Assembly (NCBI GenBank): GCA_015478645.1
Contig: JADMIL010000012.1
Location: forward strand, 1-57,877
Source: Candidatus Binataceae bacterium
GTDB lineage: Bacteria; Desulfobacterota; Binatia; Binatales; Binataceae
Direction: 5' to 3'
Length of the DNA stretch: 57,877 nt
In this document: piece by piece, positions 26,671 through 35,053 of the stretch
Layout of the letters: the number at the start of each line of letters is the position of its first letter
How positions within the stretch are numbered: the stretch's first letter is position 1
Notes under the pieces: generated by a model
What the model saw: the letters and a program-made list of their open reading frames with translations, nothing else
Told to the model about the DNA's origin: nothing
Database searches by the model: none
Made by a program: the position numbers and the translations under genes

Positions 26671-26864
26671 GGTCGGGCTCCTCTAGTCCGGGCAACGGCC
26701 CGCGAGCGGGCACGCCGGTTTCGCGCCCGTCATAGCATGAGCGGCCGGCTGACCGCCATTGCGCGATCGCGTCGATCGAGGCGCGCGTCCGCGCCGCCGC
26801 GGATCTTCGCATGGCAGACCCAGGCGCGCATCACGGCGCCGCGGATTGCGTGAGCGGTCGGGCT

Positions 26865-27881
26865 TCAGCTCAGCGCGCCGCCACAGCTCGATCCCGCGCC
26901 GGCCGTGCAGCCGAAACAATGCGGTCCGGTGGCGATCGCCTGCCCGGCCAGCGCGCCCAGATCGTCGACCTCCCAGATACTTCGCGCGCGGCCGCCCCCG
27001 CCGCCCATCGGCAGCTCGACCATCTGGTTGAAGTCGCAATCGTAAAGCGCGCCGTCCCATCCGACGCTGACCAGATCGCGGCACATCAGGCCGTCGACGG
27101 TCGCCGGATTGAAATGATTGACCAGCAGGCCCAGGTAAGCGTCGAAGCTGCCCCATCGATCGAGCTGATCGGCGAAGCGCCGAATCGGCATGTTGGCGAT
27201 CGTCAGCAGGCGGTTGAAGCGGACGCCGAAATTGCCGCCCAGCTCGGCGCGATAACGCGCCTCAAGCTCCGCCTGCGGCGGCGGCAGCATCGCGCCCACC
27301 GGATTGTAGACGAGATCGAGCGGCAACCCCGCGCCACCATAGCCGACCGCGTTGAGCAGCTTGAGCGCCTCGATACTCTTTTCAAAAACGCCACGCCCGC
27401 GCTGCTTTACGACATTTTCGGCCGAGTAGCAGGGCAGCGAGCAGACCAACTGGACGCGGTTGCGGCGGTAGAATTCGGGAATCCATTCCATCGCGGGCGC
27501 GAACAGCACGGTCAGATTGCAGCGCACGATCACGTCGCGTCCGGCCGCGCGCGATCGCTCGACCAGCCAGCGAAACTCGGGATTCAGCTCGGGCGCGCCG
27601 CCGGTCAGATCGACCGTGCGGATCGCCGGGCTGGCGTCGATCAGCGCGCCCACCCGCGCGGCCGTCGCCCGCATCATGATCTCGGTGCGCCGCGGCCCCG
27701 CGTCAACGTGACAATGATGGCACGCCTGATTGCACAGCTTGCCGACGTTGACCTGCAAGGTGGCCGGCGTGCCGCGCGTCAGCGGCGCGAGCCGATGCCG
27801 CCGTAGCGTCGCGGCGAAGTTCGCCTCCGCCGTATAACCACGACGATCTCGGCCGGTAGATGCGATGGCGGGCGGTTGCAT
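26865..27881 (-). CDS. arsS: ArsS-like radical SAM protein (arsenosugar biosynthesis family)
   Basis: Radical SAM protein with the cluster motif CNQACHHCHVDAGPRR and the Gly-rich LDLTGGAPELNPEF-type block (here VDLTGGAPELNPEF). The C-terminal DUF3641-type region has CRDLVSVGWDGALYDCDFNQ and a final Cys cluster (HCFGCTAGAGSSCGG). This combination marks the ArsS family, which is linked to arsenosugar synthesis with ArsM. No arsM is nearby. ATG 27881 gives 338 residues; the frame is open to 27938. It is divergent from the hydroxylase gene, with start codons 15 bases apart. Confidence 0.85.
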   Translation of the reverse strand: MQPPAIASTGRDRRGYTAEANFAATLRRHRLAPLTRGTPATLQVNVGKLCNQACHHCHVDAGPRRTEIMMRATAARVGALIDASPAIRTVDLTGGAPELNPEFRWLVERSRAAGRDVIVRCNLTVLFAPAMEWIPEFYRRNRVQLVCSLPCYSAENVVKQRGRGVFEKSIEALKLLNAVGYGGAGLPLDLVYNPVGAMLPPPQAELEARYRAELGGNFGVRFNRLLTIANMPIRRFADQLDRWGSFDAYLGLLVNHFNPATVDGLMCRDLVSVGWDGALYDCDFNQMVELPMGGGGGRARSIWEVDDLGALAGQAIATGPHCFGCTAGAGSSCGGALS

Positions 27882-27896
27882 CGTAATCAGTCTATC

Positions 27897-28745
27897 ATGG
27901 AGTGCATCGAAAGGACGGTGCTGGACAACCTTATGCAAGACGCGGCGGCGATTCGGCTCGGCGCGGCGATCGTCGCGCTGGTCGCGATGGCGCTATGGGA
28001 GACCGTTGTTCCGCGCCGGCCGCGGCTTCACGGCCGTCGCGCGCGCTGGCCCGCGAATTTCGGCATCGCCGTGATCGACACGGTGATCCTGCGTGTGATC
28101 CTGGCAGGCGGCGCCGTCGCCTTCGCGATCTTCTGCACGGCTCATCGATGGGGTTTTTTCAATCTCCTCGCCCTGCCGCGCTGGCTGGCGATCGTGCTTA
28201 CCATCGTCGCGCTCGATCTCATCATCTATTTGCAGCACGTGATGTTTCACGCGGTGCCCGCGCTCTGGCGCCTACATCGGATGCATCATACCGACCTCGA
28301 TTTCGACGTGACCACCGGCATCCGCTTCCATCCGCTCGAGATCGCGCTCTCGATGGGTCTCAAGCTGTTTGCGATCGCCGCGCTCGGCGCGCCCGCCGCC
28401 GGCGTCCTCGCCTTTGAAGTCCTGCTCAACGCGACCTCGACCTTCAACCACGCGAACGTCGCTATCCCGACCGCCGCCGACGCGCTGTTGCGCCGCTTCC
28501 TGGTGACGCCCGACATGCATCGCGTGCATCATTCGGTCGTGGTGCGCGAGACCAATAGCAACTTCGGCTTCAACCTGCCGTGGTGGGACTGGATCCTCGG
28601 CACATACCGCGAGGCCCCGCAGGCCGGCCAACTCGGCATGACGATCGGGATCGCGGAACTCAACGACGCGCGCGAACTGGGCCTGTGGCGGATGCTCGTG
28701 CAGCCGTGGCGCGCGCGTCCCGGCGATTATCCGATCAACGGCTAG
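27897..28745 (+). CDS. Fatty acid hydroxylase/sterol desaturase family membrane protein
   Basis: Di-iron membrane hydroxylase family. The 282-residue product has an N-terminal membrane helix, two further hydrophobic stretches and the histidine boxes LQHVMFH, HRMHH and MHRVHHS that bind the iron pair. ATG 27897 is chosen; TTG 27876 would overlap the arsS start region. The substrate cannot be told; hopanoid, sterol or fatty-acid modification are all possible. The MITE-like element lies just downstream. Confidence 0.88.
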   Translation: MECIERTVLDNLMQDAAAIRLGAAIVALVAMALWETVVPRRPRLHGRRARWPANFGIAVIDTVILRVILAGGAVAFAIFCTAHRWGFFNLLALPRWLAIVLTIVALDLIIYLQHVMFHAVPALWRLHRMHHTDLDFDVTTGIRFHPLEIALSMGLKLFAIAALGAPAAGVLAFEVLLNATSTFNHANVAIPTAADALLRRFLVTPDMHRVHHSVVVRETNSNFGFNLPWWDWILGTYREAPQAGQLGMTIGIAELNDARELGLWRMLVQPWRARPGDYPING

Positions 28746-28762
28746 CGCCGCGCACGATCGCC

Positions 28763-28975
28763 AGGGAAGCTCTGCACAAGGCTCTGCTGTCACCCTGAGA
28801 GTTTGTGAAGTTTTTAGATTCGCGAAAAAATTGTGTCCATTTTTGCACGGCAATTTTCGCCGATTTCAATCGAAAACCGAATAAATTCACAAACTCTGAG
28901 CGCAGCGAATGGGTCCCGGATCCGGGATTCTTCGCTGCGCTCAGAATGACAACCTAACTTGTGCAGAGGTTCCCT
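28763..28975. mobile_element. 213-bp MITE-like element with 18-bp terminal inverted repeats
   Basis: The ends are inverted repeats: AGGGAAGCTCTGCACAAG (28763-28780) and, read in reverse complement from 28975, AGGGAACCTCTGCACAAG, 17 of 18 matching. The inside is AT-richer, has no gene and contains a second inverted pair (GAGTTTGTGA and TCACAAACTC) and a strong hairpin at 28896-28944. No target duplication is clear. The same end sequence occurs alone at 52186-52200. The size, structure and lack of coding capacity fit a non-autonomous element; its parent transposase family is not shown. Confidence 0.7.
28896..28944. repeat. Long perfect-arm hairpin inside the MITE-like element
   Basis: CTGAGCGCAGCGAA (28896-28909) pairs with TTCGCTGCGCTCAG (28931-28944), and the centre holds the palindrome TCCCGGATCCGGGA. 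The RNA of either strand would form a very stable stem. It may serve as a transcription terminator between the converging genes on either side, or be a remnant of another palindromic repeat. Confidence 0.7.
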
Positions 28976-30167
28976 AGTAGCCCTTGGGCAGGCGCAGCAG
29001 ACGCTCGGCGATGATGCTGCGCTGGACCTCCGAGGTGCCCTCTTCGATCGTATTGCCGCGCGAACGCAGCATCGCGTACTGCCAGCGCCCGTCGGCGACC
29101 GCGTGCGGCGATCCTTCGGTGAGCGCGGCGCGCGGGCCTTGCAGCACCAGGGCGAAATCGTTCATGCGCTGGTTGAGTTCGCTCCACAGCACCTTCGAGA
29201 TCGAACCCTCGGGGCCGGGCGTGCCGCCGCGCGTCAGGCGCGAGAAGTTGCGGTAGGCGAGATATTTCATCGATTCGACTTCGACATAGAACTGCGCCAG
29301 CGTCTGCCGGATCACGCGCGCGTCGAGCGTGCAGGTGCGCTCGCGGATCGCGCTCCGCCCCAGTTCGGCCAAGTCCTCGAAGACGTTGTGAAAGCGCATC
29401 ACGGTGGCCAGCGAGAGCGTCGCCCGCTCGTTCATTAGGGTGGTCAGCGCCACGCCCCAGCCGCCGTTGAGCGGCCCGAGCAGGTTGGCGCGCGGCACGC
29501 GCACCTCGTCGAAGAACATCTGGTTGAACTCGGCCTCGCCGGTCAATTGGCGCAGCGGCTGCACCGTGATACCGGGGCTGTGCATGTCGACCAGCAGGTA
29601 GGAGATGCCGCGATGCTTGGGCGCGTCGGCGTCCGTGCGCACCAGCAGCATGCACCAGTCGGCGAGATGTCCCAGCGACGTCCAGACCTTCTGCCCGTTG
29701 ACGATAAACTCGTCGCCGTCGATCGTCGCGCGCGTCGCCAGCGCGGCCAGGTCGGAGCCCGAACCGGGCTCGGAGAAGCCCTGGCACCAGATCTCCTCGC
29801 AGCTCAGAATCTTGCGCACGTAGCGCTTCTTCTGCGCCTCCGTGCCGTGCTCGAGGATCGTCGGCGCGCCCATCGAGAGCCCCAGTTCGTTGAGCGGCGC
29901 CGGCGCGCGCACCCGCGCCATCTCCTCGTTGAAGATGGCGCTCTCGATCAGCGTAAGCCCCTGGCCGCCGTATTCCACCGGCCACGCCAGGCCCAGCAAG
30001 CCAGCCTCGTGCAGGCGGCGCTGCCAGTCGGTCAGCACACGCACCGATTCCGCGTCGATCGCCAGCGCGAAGCCGCGATCCGCAATGCCCTTCGGCGCAT
30101 TCTCGGCCAGCCATTGGCGCGCTTTCATGCGAAAGGCCGCCTCTTCGCGCGTATCGCTCAAGTCCAT
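28974..30167 (-). CDS. Acyl-CoA dehydrogenase family protein
   Basis: FAD enzyme oxidising acyl-CoA thioesters. The 397-residue product starts MDLSDTREEAAFRMKARQWL. It has the WPVEYGGQGL block, the FAD-site motif CQGFSEPGSGSDLA, the central GQKVWTSLGHLADWCMLLVR block, and the C-terminal GNTIEEGTSEVQRSIIAERLL. Its sequence resembles the long-chain or degradative acyl-CoA dehydrogenases of actinobacteria and proteobacteria. The stop codon TAG (28974-28976) uses the first two bases of the MITE-like terminal repeat. ATG 30167 is the natural start; the frame upstream to 30521 is not conserved in character. Confidence 0.92.
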   Translation of the reverse strand: MDLSDTREEAAFRMKARQWLAENAPKGIADRGFALAIDAESVRVLTDWQRRLHEAGLLGLAWPVEYGGQGLTLIESAIFNEEMARVRAPAPLNELGLSMGAPTILEHGTEAQKKRYVRKILSCEEIWCQGFSEPGSGSDLAALATRATIDGDEFIVNGQKVWTSLGHLADWCMLLVRTDADAPKHRGISYLLVDMHSPGITVQPLRQLTGEAEFNQMFFDEVRVPRANLLGPLNGGWGVALTTLMNERATLSLATVMRFHNVFEDLAELGRSAIRERTCTLDARVIRQTLAQFYVEVESMKYLAYRNFSRLTRGGTPGPEGSISKVLWSELNQRMNDFALVLQGPRAALTEGSPHAVADGRWQYAMLRSRGNTIEEGTSEVQRSIIAERLLRLPKGY

Positions 30168-30578
30168 CGTAATTTTATCCCTGCACCCAATCGGTAGCCT
30201 CGCTCTTTGTAGCGCAAAGCGGCGGCCGGTTGTACTGCCCGTTTGCAGGATCGCGGCGACTTGCGCCAGATTTATCGCGATGGCGAAGGCCCCGATAAAG
30301 ATGCCGCGCCGCCTCCCGCGGACTCCTCGGGTCGCCGGCGCGGGCGCGCCGCACGCGATCCGCGTGGCGGATGCCATTGCGGGCGGCTGCCTAAGAAGTC
30401 GCCGGAGCGGCGGCGCGGCGCCTGAAAACGCGCTAGACTCGCCGGTCGTGACGCGCACGCCGTAACGGATTTGCTGGCCGGTCGGCAGGTGCCTCGATTT
30501 GTCGCGCAATACCGCCTGCACGCGGTGTCACGCGGGCGTCGGCCGGCGCGCGGGTCAGGCATGGGCAGGAGTAATTTC
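30168..30578. other. Divergent intergenic region without recognised gene
   Basis: A 411-base spacer between the acyl-CoA dehydrogenase and the DUF1054 gene, which are transcribed away from each other, so promoters for both should lie here. I see no tRNA, riboswitch or convincing small ORF. An AGGAG site (30567-30571) serves the GTG start of the DUF1054 gene. No -35/-10 pair stood out. Confidence 0.5.
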
Positions 30579-31199
30579 GTGGCGACGCTGGGTTTCCTCC
30601 CGAGTGATTTCGAGGTCTTCAAAATCGAAGGCTTCAGCGCGCGTATGCAGGAGATCTACGCGCAGGTGCGCCCCAAGTTAATCCGCCTGGGCCATGAACT
30701 GGCGCCCGAATTGGGGCGCAAACTGCATCTCGAATTCTTCCCCCACGTCGCCAAGCATATCCGCCGCACGGTCAATCCGCCGGCCGAGACCTGGACCGCC
30801 TTCGGCCCGTCGGCCCGCGGCTACAAGCGCTACGGCTATCTGGCCCTGTGCATCTCGGGTGCGGGGCTGCACGCGCGCGCGGTGGTCAAGGCCGAAGCCG
30901 ACGGCCGTTCCGCGATGGCGCATGGACTCAGCGCGCGCACGCCGCAACTGGTCAAGGACTTCACCGGCACCAAAATCGCCCGCTATGAGAAATGGGATTT
31001 CAAACGATTGCCGCCGGGCGTCGCCGCCGACGCACCGTTGTTCGACGCGCTGGCCGACGCGCTGGCGAAAAAGACTGGCGGCGTCGACGCCGGTTTTGGC
31101 TGGAACGTGAGCCAGTCGGTGCGCCTGGATCGCGCCGAACTGATCGAAGCGTTCCGCGAACTCGAACCGCTCTACCGGGTCTTTCGCGCCGGCGCCTGA
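30579..31199 (+). CDS. DUF1054 (YktB/UPF0637) family protein
   Basis: The 206-residue product begins ATLGFLPSDFEVFKIEGFSA, which matches the start of the DUF1054 family, and continues with LHLEFFPHVAKHIRRTVNPP and the FGWNVSQSVRL region. GTG 30579 is preceded by AGGAG at a spacing of 7; ATG 30561 in the same frame would overlap that site. The family is best known from Firmicutes and its molecular role is not established. A gene from that family in an LPS-bearing genome suggests wide or horizontal distribution. Confidence 0.8.
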   Translation: MATLGFLPSDFEVFKIEGFSARMQEIYAQVRPKLIRLGHELAPELGRKLHLEFFPHVAKHIRRTVNPPAETWTAFGPSARGYKRYGYLALCISGAGLHARAVVKAEADGRSAMAHGLSARTPQLVKDFTGTKIARYEKWDFKRLPPGVAADAPLFDALADALAKKTGGVDAGFGWNVSQSVRLDRAELIEAFRELEPLYRVFRAGA

Positions 31200-31235
31200 C
31201 GCCGAGTCCGCCAACCGGCCCGCATCAATCGCGTC

Positions 31236-32228
31236 ATGAGCAAAGTCGCAATCCTGGGCGCTGGCGCATGGGGCACCGCGCTCGCGATCACCCTGGCCAA
31301 CGGCGGCCACGCGGTGACGCTCGCCGTGCGCCGCCCGGCGCATCTCGCGGCGATTCGCACGGCGGGCGCCAACGCCGCCTATCTGCCCGGCGTCGCGATC
31401 GCGCCGGCGATCGAATTGACCGACGATTGGTCCGCCGCGATGCGCGGCGCGGAGACGATCGTGATGGCGGTGCCGTCGCGCTTCGCGCGCGCGGCGATCG
31501 CGCCGCTTGTCCGCGCGATTCCCGCCGCGGCCGCGCTCGTCAGCGTGACCAAGGGCATCGAACCCGACACGCTGCTGACGATGACCCGGATGCTCGCCGA
31601 GCTGGCGCCGCCCGCCGCCCGCGTCGCGGTGCTCTCCGGTCCCGGCTTCGCCGCCGAAATCGCGCGCGGCAAGCCCGCCGCGCTGGTCGCGGCGGCCCAC
31701 GACGATCCGGTCGCGCGGCGCGCCCAGGAATTGTTCGCCGGACCCTTGCTCCGCGTCTACCGCAGCGCCGACGTGGTCGGCGTCGAGTTGGGCGGCGTGA
31801 TCAAGAACGTCATCGCGATCGCCGCCGGGATCGGCGAGGGCCTCGAGCTTGGCTCAAGCGCGCGCGCCGCCTTGATCACCCGCGGCCTGGCCGAAATGAT
31901 GCGGTTGGCGGCGGCCGCCGGCGCCCGTGCCGAGACCATGGCCGGGCTGGCCGGATTGGGCGATCTGGTGCTGACTTGCACCGGCGCGCTCTCGCGCAAT
32001 CGCGCGCTGGGGCATAAGATTGGACGGGGCGAGCCGTATCTGCCCGCGGGCGACGGCGAACCGGTGGCCGAGGGCGCCGTCAACGCCAGCGCCATCCGCA
32101 CGCTGGCGGCGCGGGTTGGCGTCGAGATGCCGATCGTCTCGGCGGTCTGCCGCATCCTCTATGAAGCAGCGCCCGCAACCGCTATGGTCGATGAGTTATT
32201 GAGCCGCCAGCTCAAGGCCGAATTCTAG
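31236..32228 (+). CDS. gpsA: NAD(P)-dependent glycerol-3-phosphate dehydrogenase GpsA
   Basis: Makes sn-glycerol 3-phosphate for phospholipid synthesis. The Rossmann motif VAILGAGAWGTALAITLANG opens the 330-residue protein. The family blocks VSVTKGIEPDTL, VLSGPGFAAEIARGKPAAL, and VELGGVIKNVIAIAAGI with the catalytic Lys are present, followed by GLAGLGDLVLTCTG-type sequence in the C-terminal domain. It lies 36 bases after the DUF1054 gene on the same strand. Confidence 0.95.
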   Translation: MSKVAILGAGAWGTALAITLANGGHAVTLAVRRPAHLAAIRTAGANAAYLPGVAIAPAIELTDDWSAAMRGAETIVMAVPSRFARAAIAPLVRAIPAAAALVSVTKGIEPDTLLTMTRMLAELAPPAARVAVLSGPGFAAEIARGKPAALVAAAHDDPVARRAQELFAGPLLRVYRSADVVGVELGGVIKNVIAIAAGIGEGLELGSSARAALITRGLAEMMRLAAAAGARAETMAGLAGLGDLVLTCTGALSRNRALGHKIGRGEPYLPAGDGEPVAEGAVNASAIRTLAARVGVEMPIVSAVCRILYEAAPATAMVDELLSRQLKAEF

Positions 32229-32254
32229 AAGTTTTCAAATACGAAGAAGGGTTC

Positions 32255-32503
32255 ATGGCGAACGAGACAACCTGCAAGGCAAACGACTGCAATCATGAGG
32301 TGATTGCGCGCGGCTACTGCCGCAAGCATTACCGGCTGTGGAAGGCCGGTGAAATGCCCAAGCCGCGCTACAAAACCTGCACCAGCGAGAAGTGCCACAA
32401 GGCGCGCTTTCGCTCGAGCCTGTGTGAAGAGCATTGGACGGCCAAGCACGCCAAGGCAGCGCCGGCCGCCGCACCCGCTCCAGCCGCCGCCGCCAGCGCC
32501 TGA
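32255..32503 (+). CDS. Small protein with two Cys/His zinc-binding repeats ('vegetative protein' type)
   Basis: An 82-residue protein with two similar units: CKANDCNHEVIARGYCRKHY and CTSEKCHKARFRSSLCEEHW. Each has the spacing C-x4-C-x8-C-x2-H, so two zinc sites are likely. The tail is Ala/Pro-rich. Similar small two-finger proteins occur in myxobacteria and other deltaproteobacterial lineages, but no function is known to me. It sits between gpsA and dapB on the same strand, 26 bases after gpsA. Confidence 0.75.
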   Translation: MANETTCKANDCNHEVIARGYCRKHYRLWKAGEMPKPRYKTCTSEKCHKARFRSSLCEEHWTAKHAKAAPAAAPAPAAAASA

Positions 32504-32595
32504 CCGCGCGCGCCGCAGCGCTCCGGCCGCGATAGCGCGCAATTACGGCGTTCGCGGCCCTCACCCTCACCACGGCATCCCGGCGGAGGAACGCC

Positions 32596-33393
32596 ATGGC
32601 TAATATCGTCGTCTCAGGCGCGGCCGGCCGCATGGGCCGGTTAATCGTCGCGCTAGTCCTGCGCGACGGGCAGCATCGGCTGGCCGGCGCGCTCGAAGCG
32701 CCCGGCAACCCGCTCATCGGCCAGGACGCCGGCGAAGTCGCGGGCGCGGGCCGCGCCGATGTCGCGATCTCGGGCGACTACGCGGCACTCGCGCGCCCCG
32801 CTACCGTCACGCTCGATTTCACCAGCGCCGAGGCCTCGCTAGGCCATCTGGAAATCGCCGCGGCCAACGGCGCCGCAATCGTGATCGGCTCGACCGGCTT
32901 CACACCCGCGATGGAGACGCGCGCCCGCGCTATCGCGCCGCGCACCCGCACCGTGATTGCGCCCAACATGAGCGTCGGCATCAATGTACTGATGAAGATC
33001 ACCGCCGAGGTCGCGGCGATTCTCGGCACCTTCGACGCCGAGGTCCTCGAGATCCATCACAACACGAAGGTCGACGCGCCGAGTGGCACCGCGCTCGCCC
33101 TCGGCCGCACTATCGCCGATGCGCGCCACTCCGACTTCGCGGCCAACGCGGTGTACGGCCGCGAGGGTATCACCGGCGTGCGTGCGCCGGAGAAGATCGC
33201 CGTGCTGGCGCTGCGCGCGGGCGACGCGGTCGGTGACCACACGGTAATCTTCGGCGGCCAGGGCGAGCGGCTCGAACTGACCCATCGCGCGCAGAGCCGC
33301 GAGGCGCTGGTGCGCGGCGCCCTGCGCGCCGCCGCGTGGCTCGAGCATCAGGCGCCCGGCCTCTACTCGATGCGCGACGTGCTCGGCCTCTGA
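32596..33393 (+). CDS. dapB: 4-hydroxy-tetrahydrodipicolinate reductase DapB
   Basis: Second step of the diaminopimelate/lysine branch. The 265-residue product has the nucleotide-binding IVVSGAAGRMGRLIV and the family signature EIHHNTKVDAPSGTALALG with the catalytic His pair and Lys. The later block GDHTVIFGGQGERLELTHRA is also typical. GGAGG lies upstream of the ATG. With dapL at 49108 it implies the LL-DAP aminotransferase route. Confidence 0.96.
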   Translation: MANIVVSGAAGRMGRLIVALVLRDGQHRLAGALEAPGNPLIGQDAGEVAGAGRADVAISGDYAALARPATVTLDFTSAEASLGHLEIAAANGAAIVIGSTGFTPAMETRARAIAPRTRTVIAPNMSVGINVLMKITAEVAAILGTFDAEVLEIHHNTKVDAPSGTALALGRTIADARHSDFAANAVYGREGITGVRAPEKIAVLALRAGDAVGDHTVIFGGQGERLELTHRAQSREALVRGALRAAAWLEHQAPGLYSMRDVLGL

Positions 33394-33416
33394 CGTCCTG
33401 AGATTGCGGCGCGTGA

Positions 33417-33443
33417 GCCGCGCGCCGCATAAGGCCGCGCGGC
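33417..33443. terminator. GC-rich hairpin between converging genes
   Basis: GCCGCGCG (33417-33424) pairs with CGCGCGGC (33436-33443) around an 11-base loop. It lies between the dapB stop and the end of the oppositely directed membrane-protein gene. There is no T-tract, so it may be only a pausing structure. Confidence 0.3.
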
Positions 33444-33458
33444 GACGGTTGGCTCTGC

Positions 33459-34454
33459 TCAGGTTTTGGCGCGCGCGCCGCCCCCTTCGGTCTTTAGCTC
33501 TTCCCAACGCTCCATGATCCGCGGCACCACGCGCGGATGCCGATGCTCATACCAGGCGATGATCGCCGCCAGCGCGAGCACGTTGCCGCCGGCGATATTC
33601 CACCAGCCGATTTCGCGCACGCCGGTCAGATCGAGATAGGTGACGAAGCCCGCGAAACACATCTCGAACCACACGAACAGCACCACCACGCCGAGCGCGA
33701 CCAGCGGCTCACGCTCCGAGGCCGCCATCGTGATCGAGGCCGCGATGCCGAACATGATGAAGGCGAAGAAATGCAGCACCGTGTAGCCCAGCACCAGCGC
33801 GGTCGTCACGGCGAAGCTCGACGGCTCGCGCATGCCATTGAAGATGATCGCGCCGAGCAGCGCCGGCGTATGAAACGGCTGGCCCGCCAGGAGATCGTAG
33901 ATCAGGAACCAGGCCGCGACGATCACCGCGCCGATGACGCCCGCGATCACCCCCTCGCGCAGCACGGCGACCCACGGTCCCAGCAGGTTCTCGGCCAGCG
34001 CCGGCTGCCGCCAGAAGAAAAATGCGAGCATCGCCGCCGTCGCCATCAGGTTGCCGGCCAGCCCCTTCCACCACGACACGGCGGCCTGCGCGCCCGGTCC
34101 CAGCAGCATGATCAGCGCGATGAAGAAGACTTCGAAGGCGACCGTGAAAATAAACAGCACGACGAACAGATCGGGGTTGCGCTCGGCCGCCGAGAGCATC
34201 AGGGCGCCAATCACGCCAATCGTCGCGAAGGCCAGGAAATGAAACACCGTGTACTCGCCGATCAGCATCCACGCCGCGCCCGACAGCACCGTGGGCCGCG
34301 CGGCGTGCAGCATCGCCGCCGCCAGGATTCGTGGCGTCTCCATCGGCACGCCGTGAACCGCGTCGAAAATGAAGAACCACACCGCAACCACCGCACCGCC
34401 AATCAACCCCGCCACCGCACCGTCGAAAATTATTCGTGTCCTTGATTGCCGCAT
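33459..34454 (-). CDS. Internally duplicated eight-helix membrane protein, unknown function
   Basis: The 331-residue protein consists of two similar halves of about 150 residues, each with four predicted membrane helices. Matching blocks are AGLIGGAVVAVWFFIFDAVH and AGVIGAVIVAAWFLIYDLLA, YTVFHFLAFATIG and YTVLHFFAFIMFG, and AERNPDLFVV and SEREPLVALG. A WW pair followed by a GN motif closes each half (SWWKGLAGN, GWWNIAGGN). ATG 34454 has GGAGG upstream at a suitable spacing; ATG 34466 is four codons earlier. I do not recognise a named family. Confidence 0.8.
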   Translation of the reverse strand: MRQSRTRIIFDGAVAGLIGGAVVAVWFFIFDAVHGVPMETPRILAAAMLHAARPTVLSGAAWMLIGEYTVFHFLAFATIGVIGALMLSAAERNPDLFVVLFIFTVAFEVFFIALIMLLGPGAQAAVSWWKGLAGNLMATAAMLAFFFWRQPALAENLLGPWVAVLREGVIAGVIGAVIVAAWFLIYDLLAGQPFHTPALLGAIIFNGMREPSSFAVTTALVLGYTVLHFFAFIMFGIAASITMAASEREPLVALGVVVLFVWFEMCFAGFVTYLDLTGVREIGWWNIAGGNVLALAAIIAWYEHRHPRVVPRIMERWEELKTEGGGARAKT

Positions 34455-34750
34455 GGCATCCTCCATCGGGCTTCGTTCGCCGTCGGGAATGCTCCGCCGC
34501 AGGCTTGAGGAACCGGCAAATACCGCAGGTATTCAGGATGGATGTCGGTCTTTCGGCTGGGCTTCCCTCCATCAGGCGGGTCGCGCGACGCGCCCCGCAT
34601 CCTGATCCCCTCATAGGCTTTTTAGACCGCGCGGGCAAGCAATTGACATAAGCATCGCTGCTTCATCCTCACATGAGTTCTAATATCCAGTCCGGACAGC
34701 TACCGCACTCGCTCAAGGAGATGCGAGGAGTAACCGCCGGTGACCTCAGC

Positions 34751-34948
34751 CTAAAGCTTGATATCGAGAATTCCGGCCTGCTTAAGAATGCCGTTGGCCG
34801 TATGACGCGAACGAATGTCGCTGTCGATGAGAAACTTGCGCCGAGTAATGGGGCTGTACCAGATCTCGTGGTCGTCCTTGCCGGGCCGATCGAAAAAGCA
34901 ATTGCGGCTCTTGAGGATTGCCTTGACTTGCGCCGTGTAGCCAGGCCA
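34751..34948 (-). pseudogene. HicA-family toxin remnant lacking its start
   Basis: The minus-strand frame reads 65 codons ending TAG at 34751-34753. It contains YTAQVKAILKSRNCFFDRPG, then KDDHEIWYSPITRRKF and IRSRHTANGILKQAGIL, which match the HicA toxin type with the GKGDHEIW and SRHTAN motifs. No ATG, GTG or TTG precedes these residues before an in-frame TGA at 34949-34951, so the first few residues are lost. A DUF1902 antitoxin remnant of the same strand lies 1.9 kb upstream, and the two normally form one operon. Confidence 0.65.
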
Positions 34949-35053
34949 TCACGCCGCTTTCGGGATACGAATATGTTCGGGAGTATATACTTAACGCAAT
35001 TGATAGACGTCATCATGCCGTACTCGTCATGCCGTAAACGACGATTTTGATGA

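Noticed and set aside
34673..35050. 125-codon plus-strand frame opposite the HicA remnant
   Set aside because: The minus strand has the HicA motifs; the plus frame has no recognisable feature.
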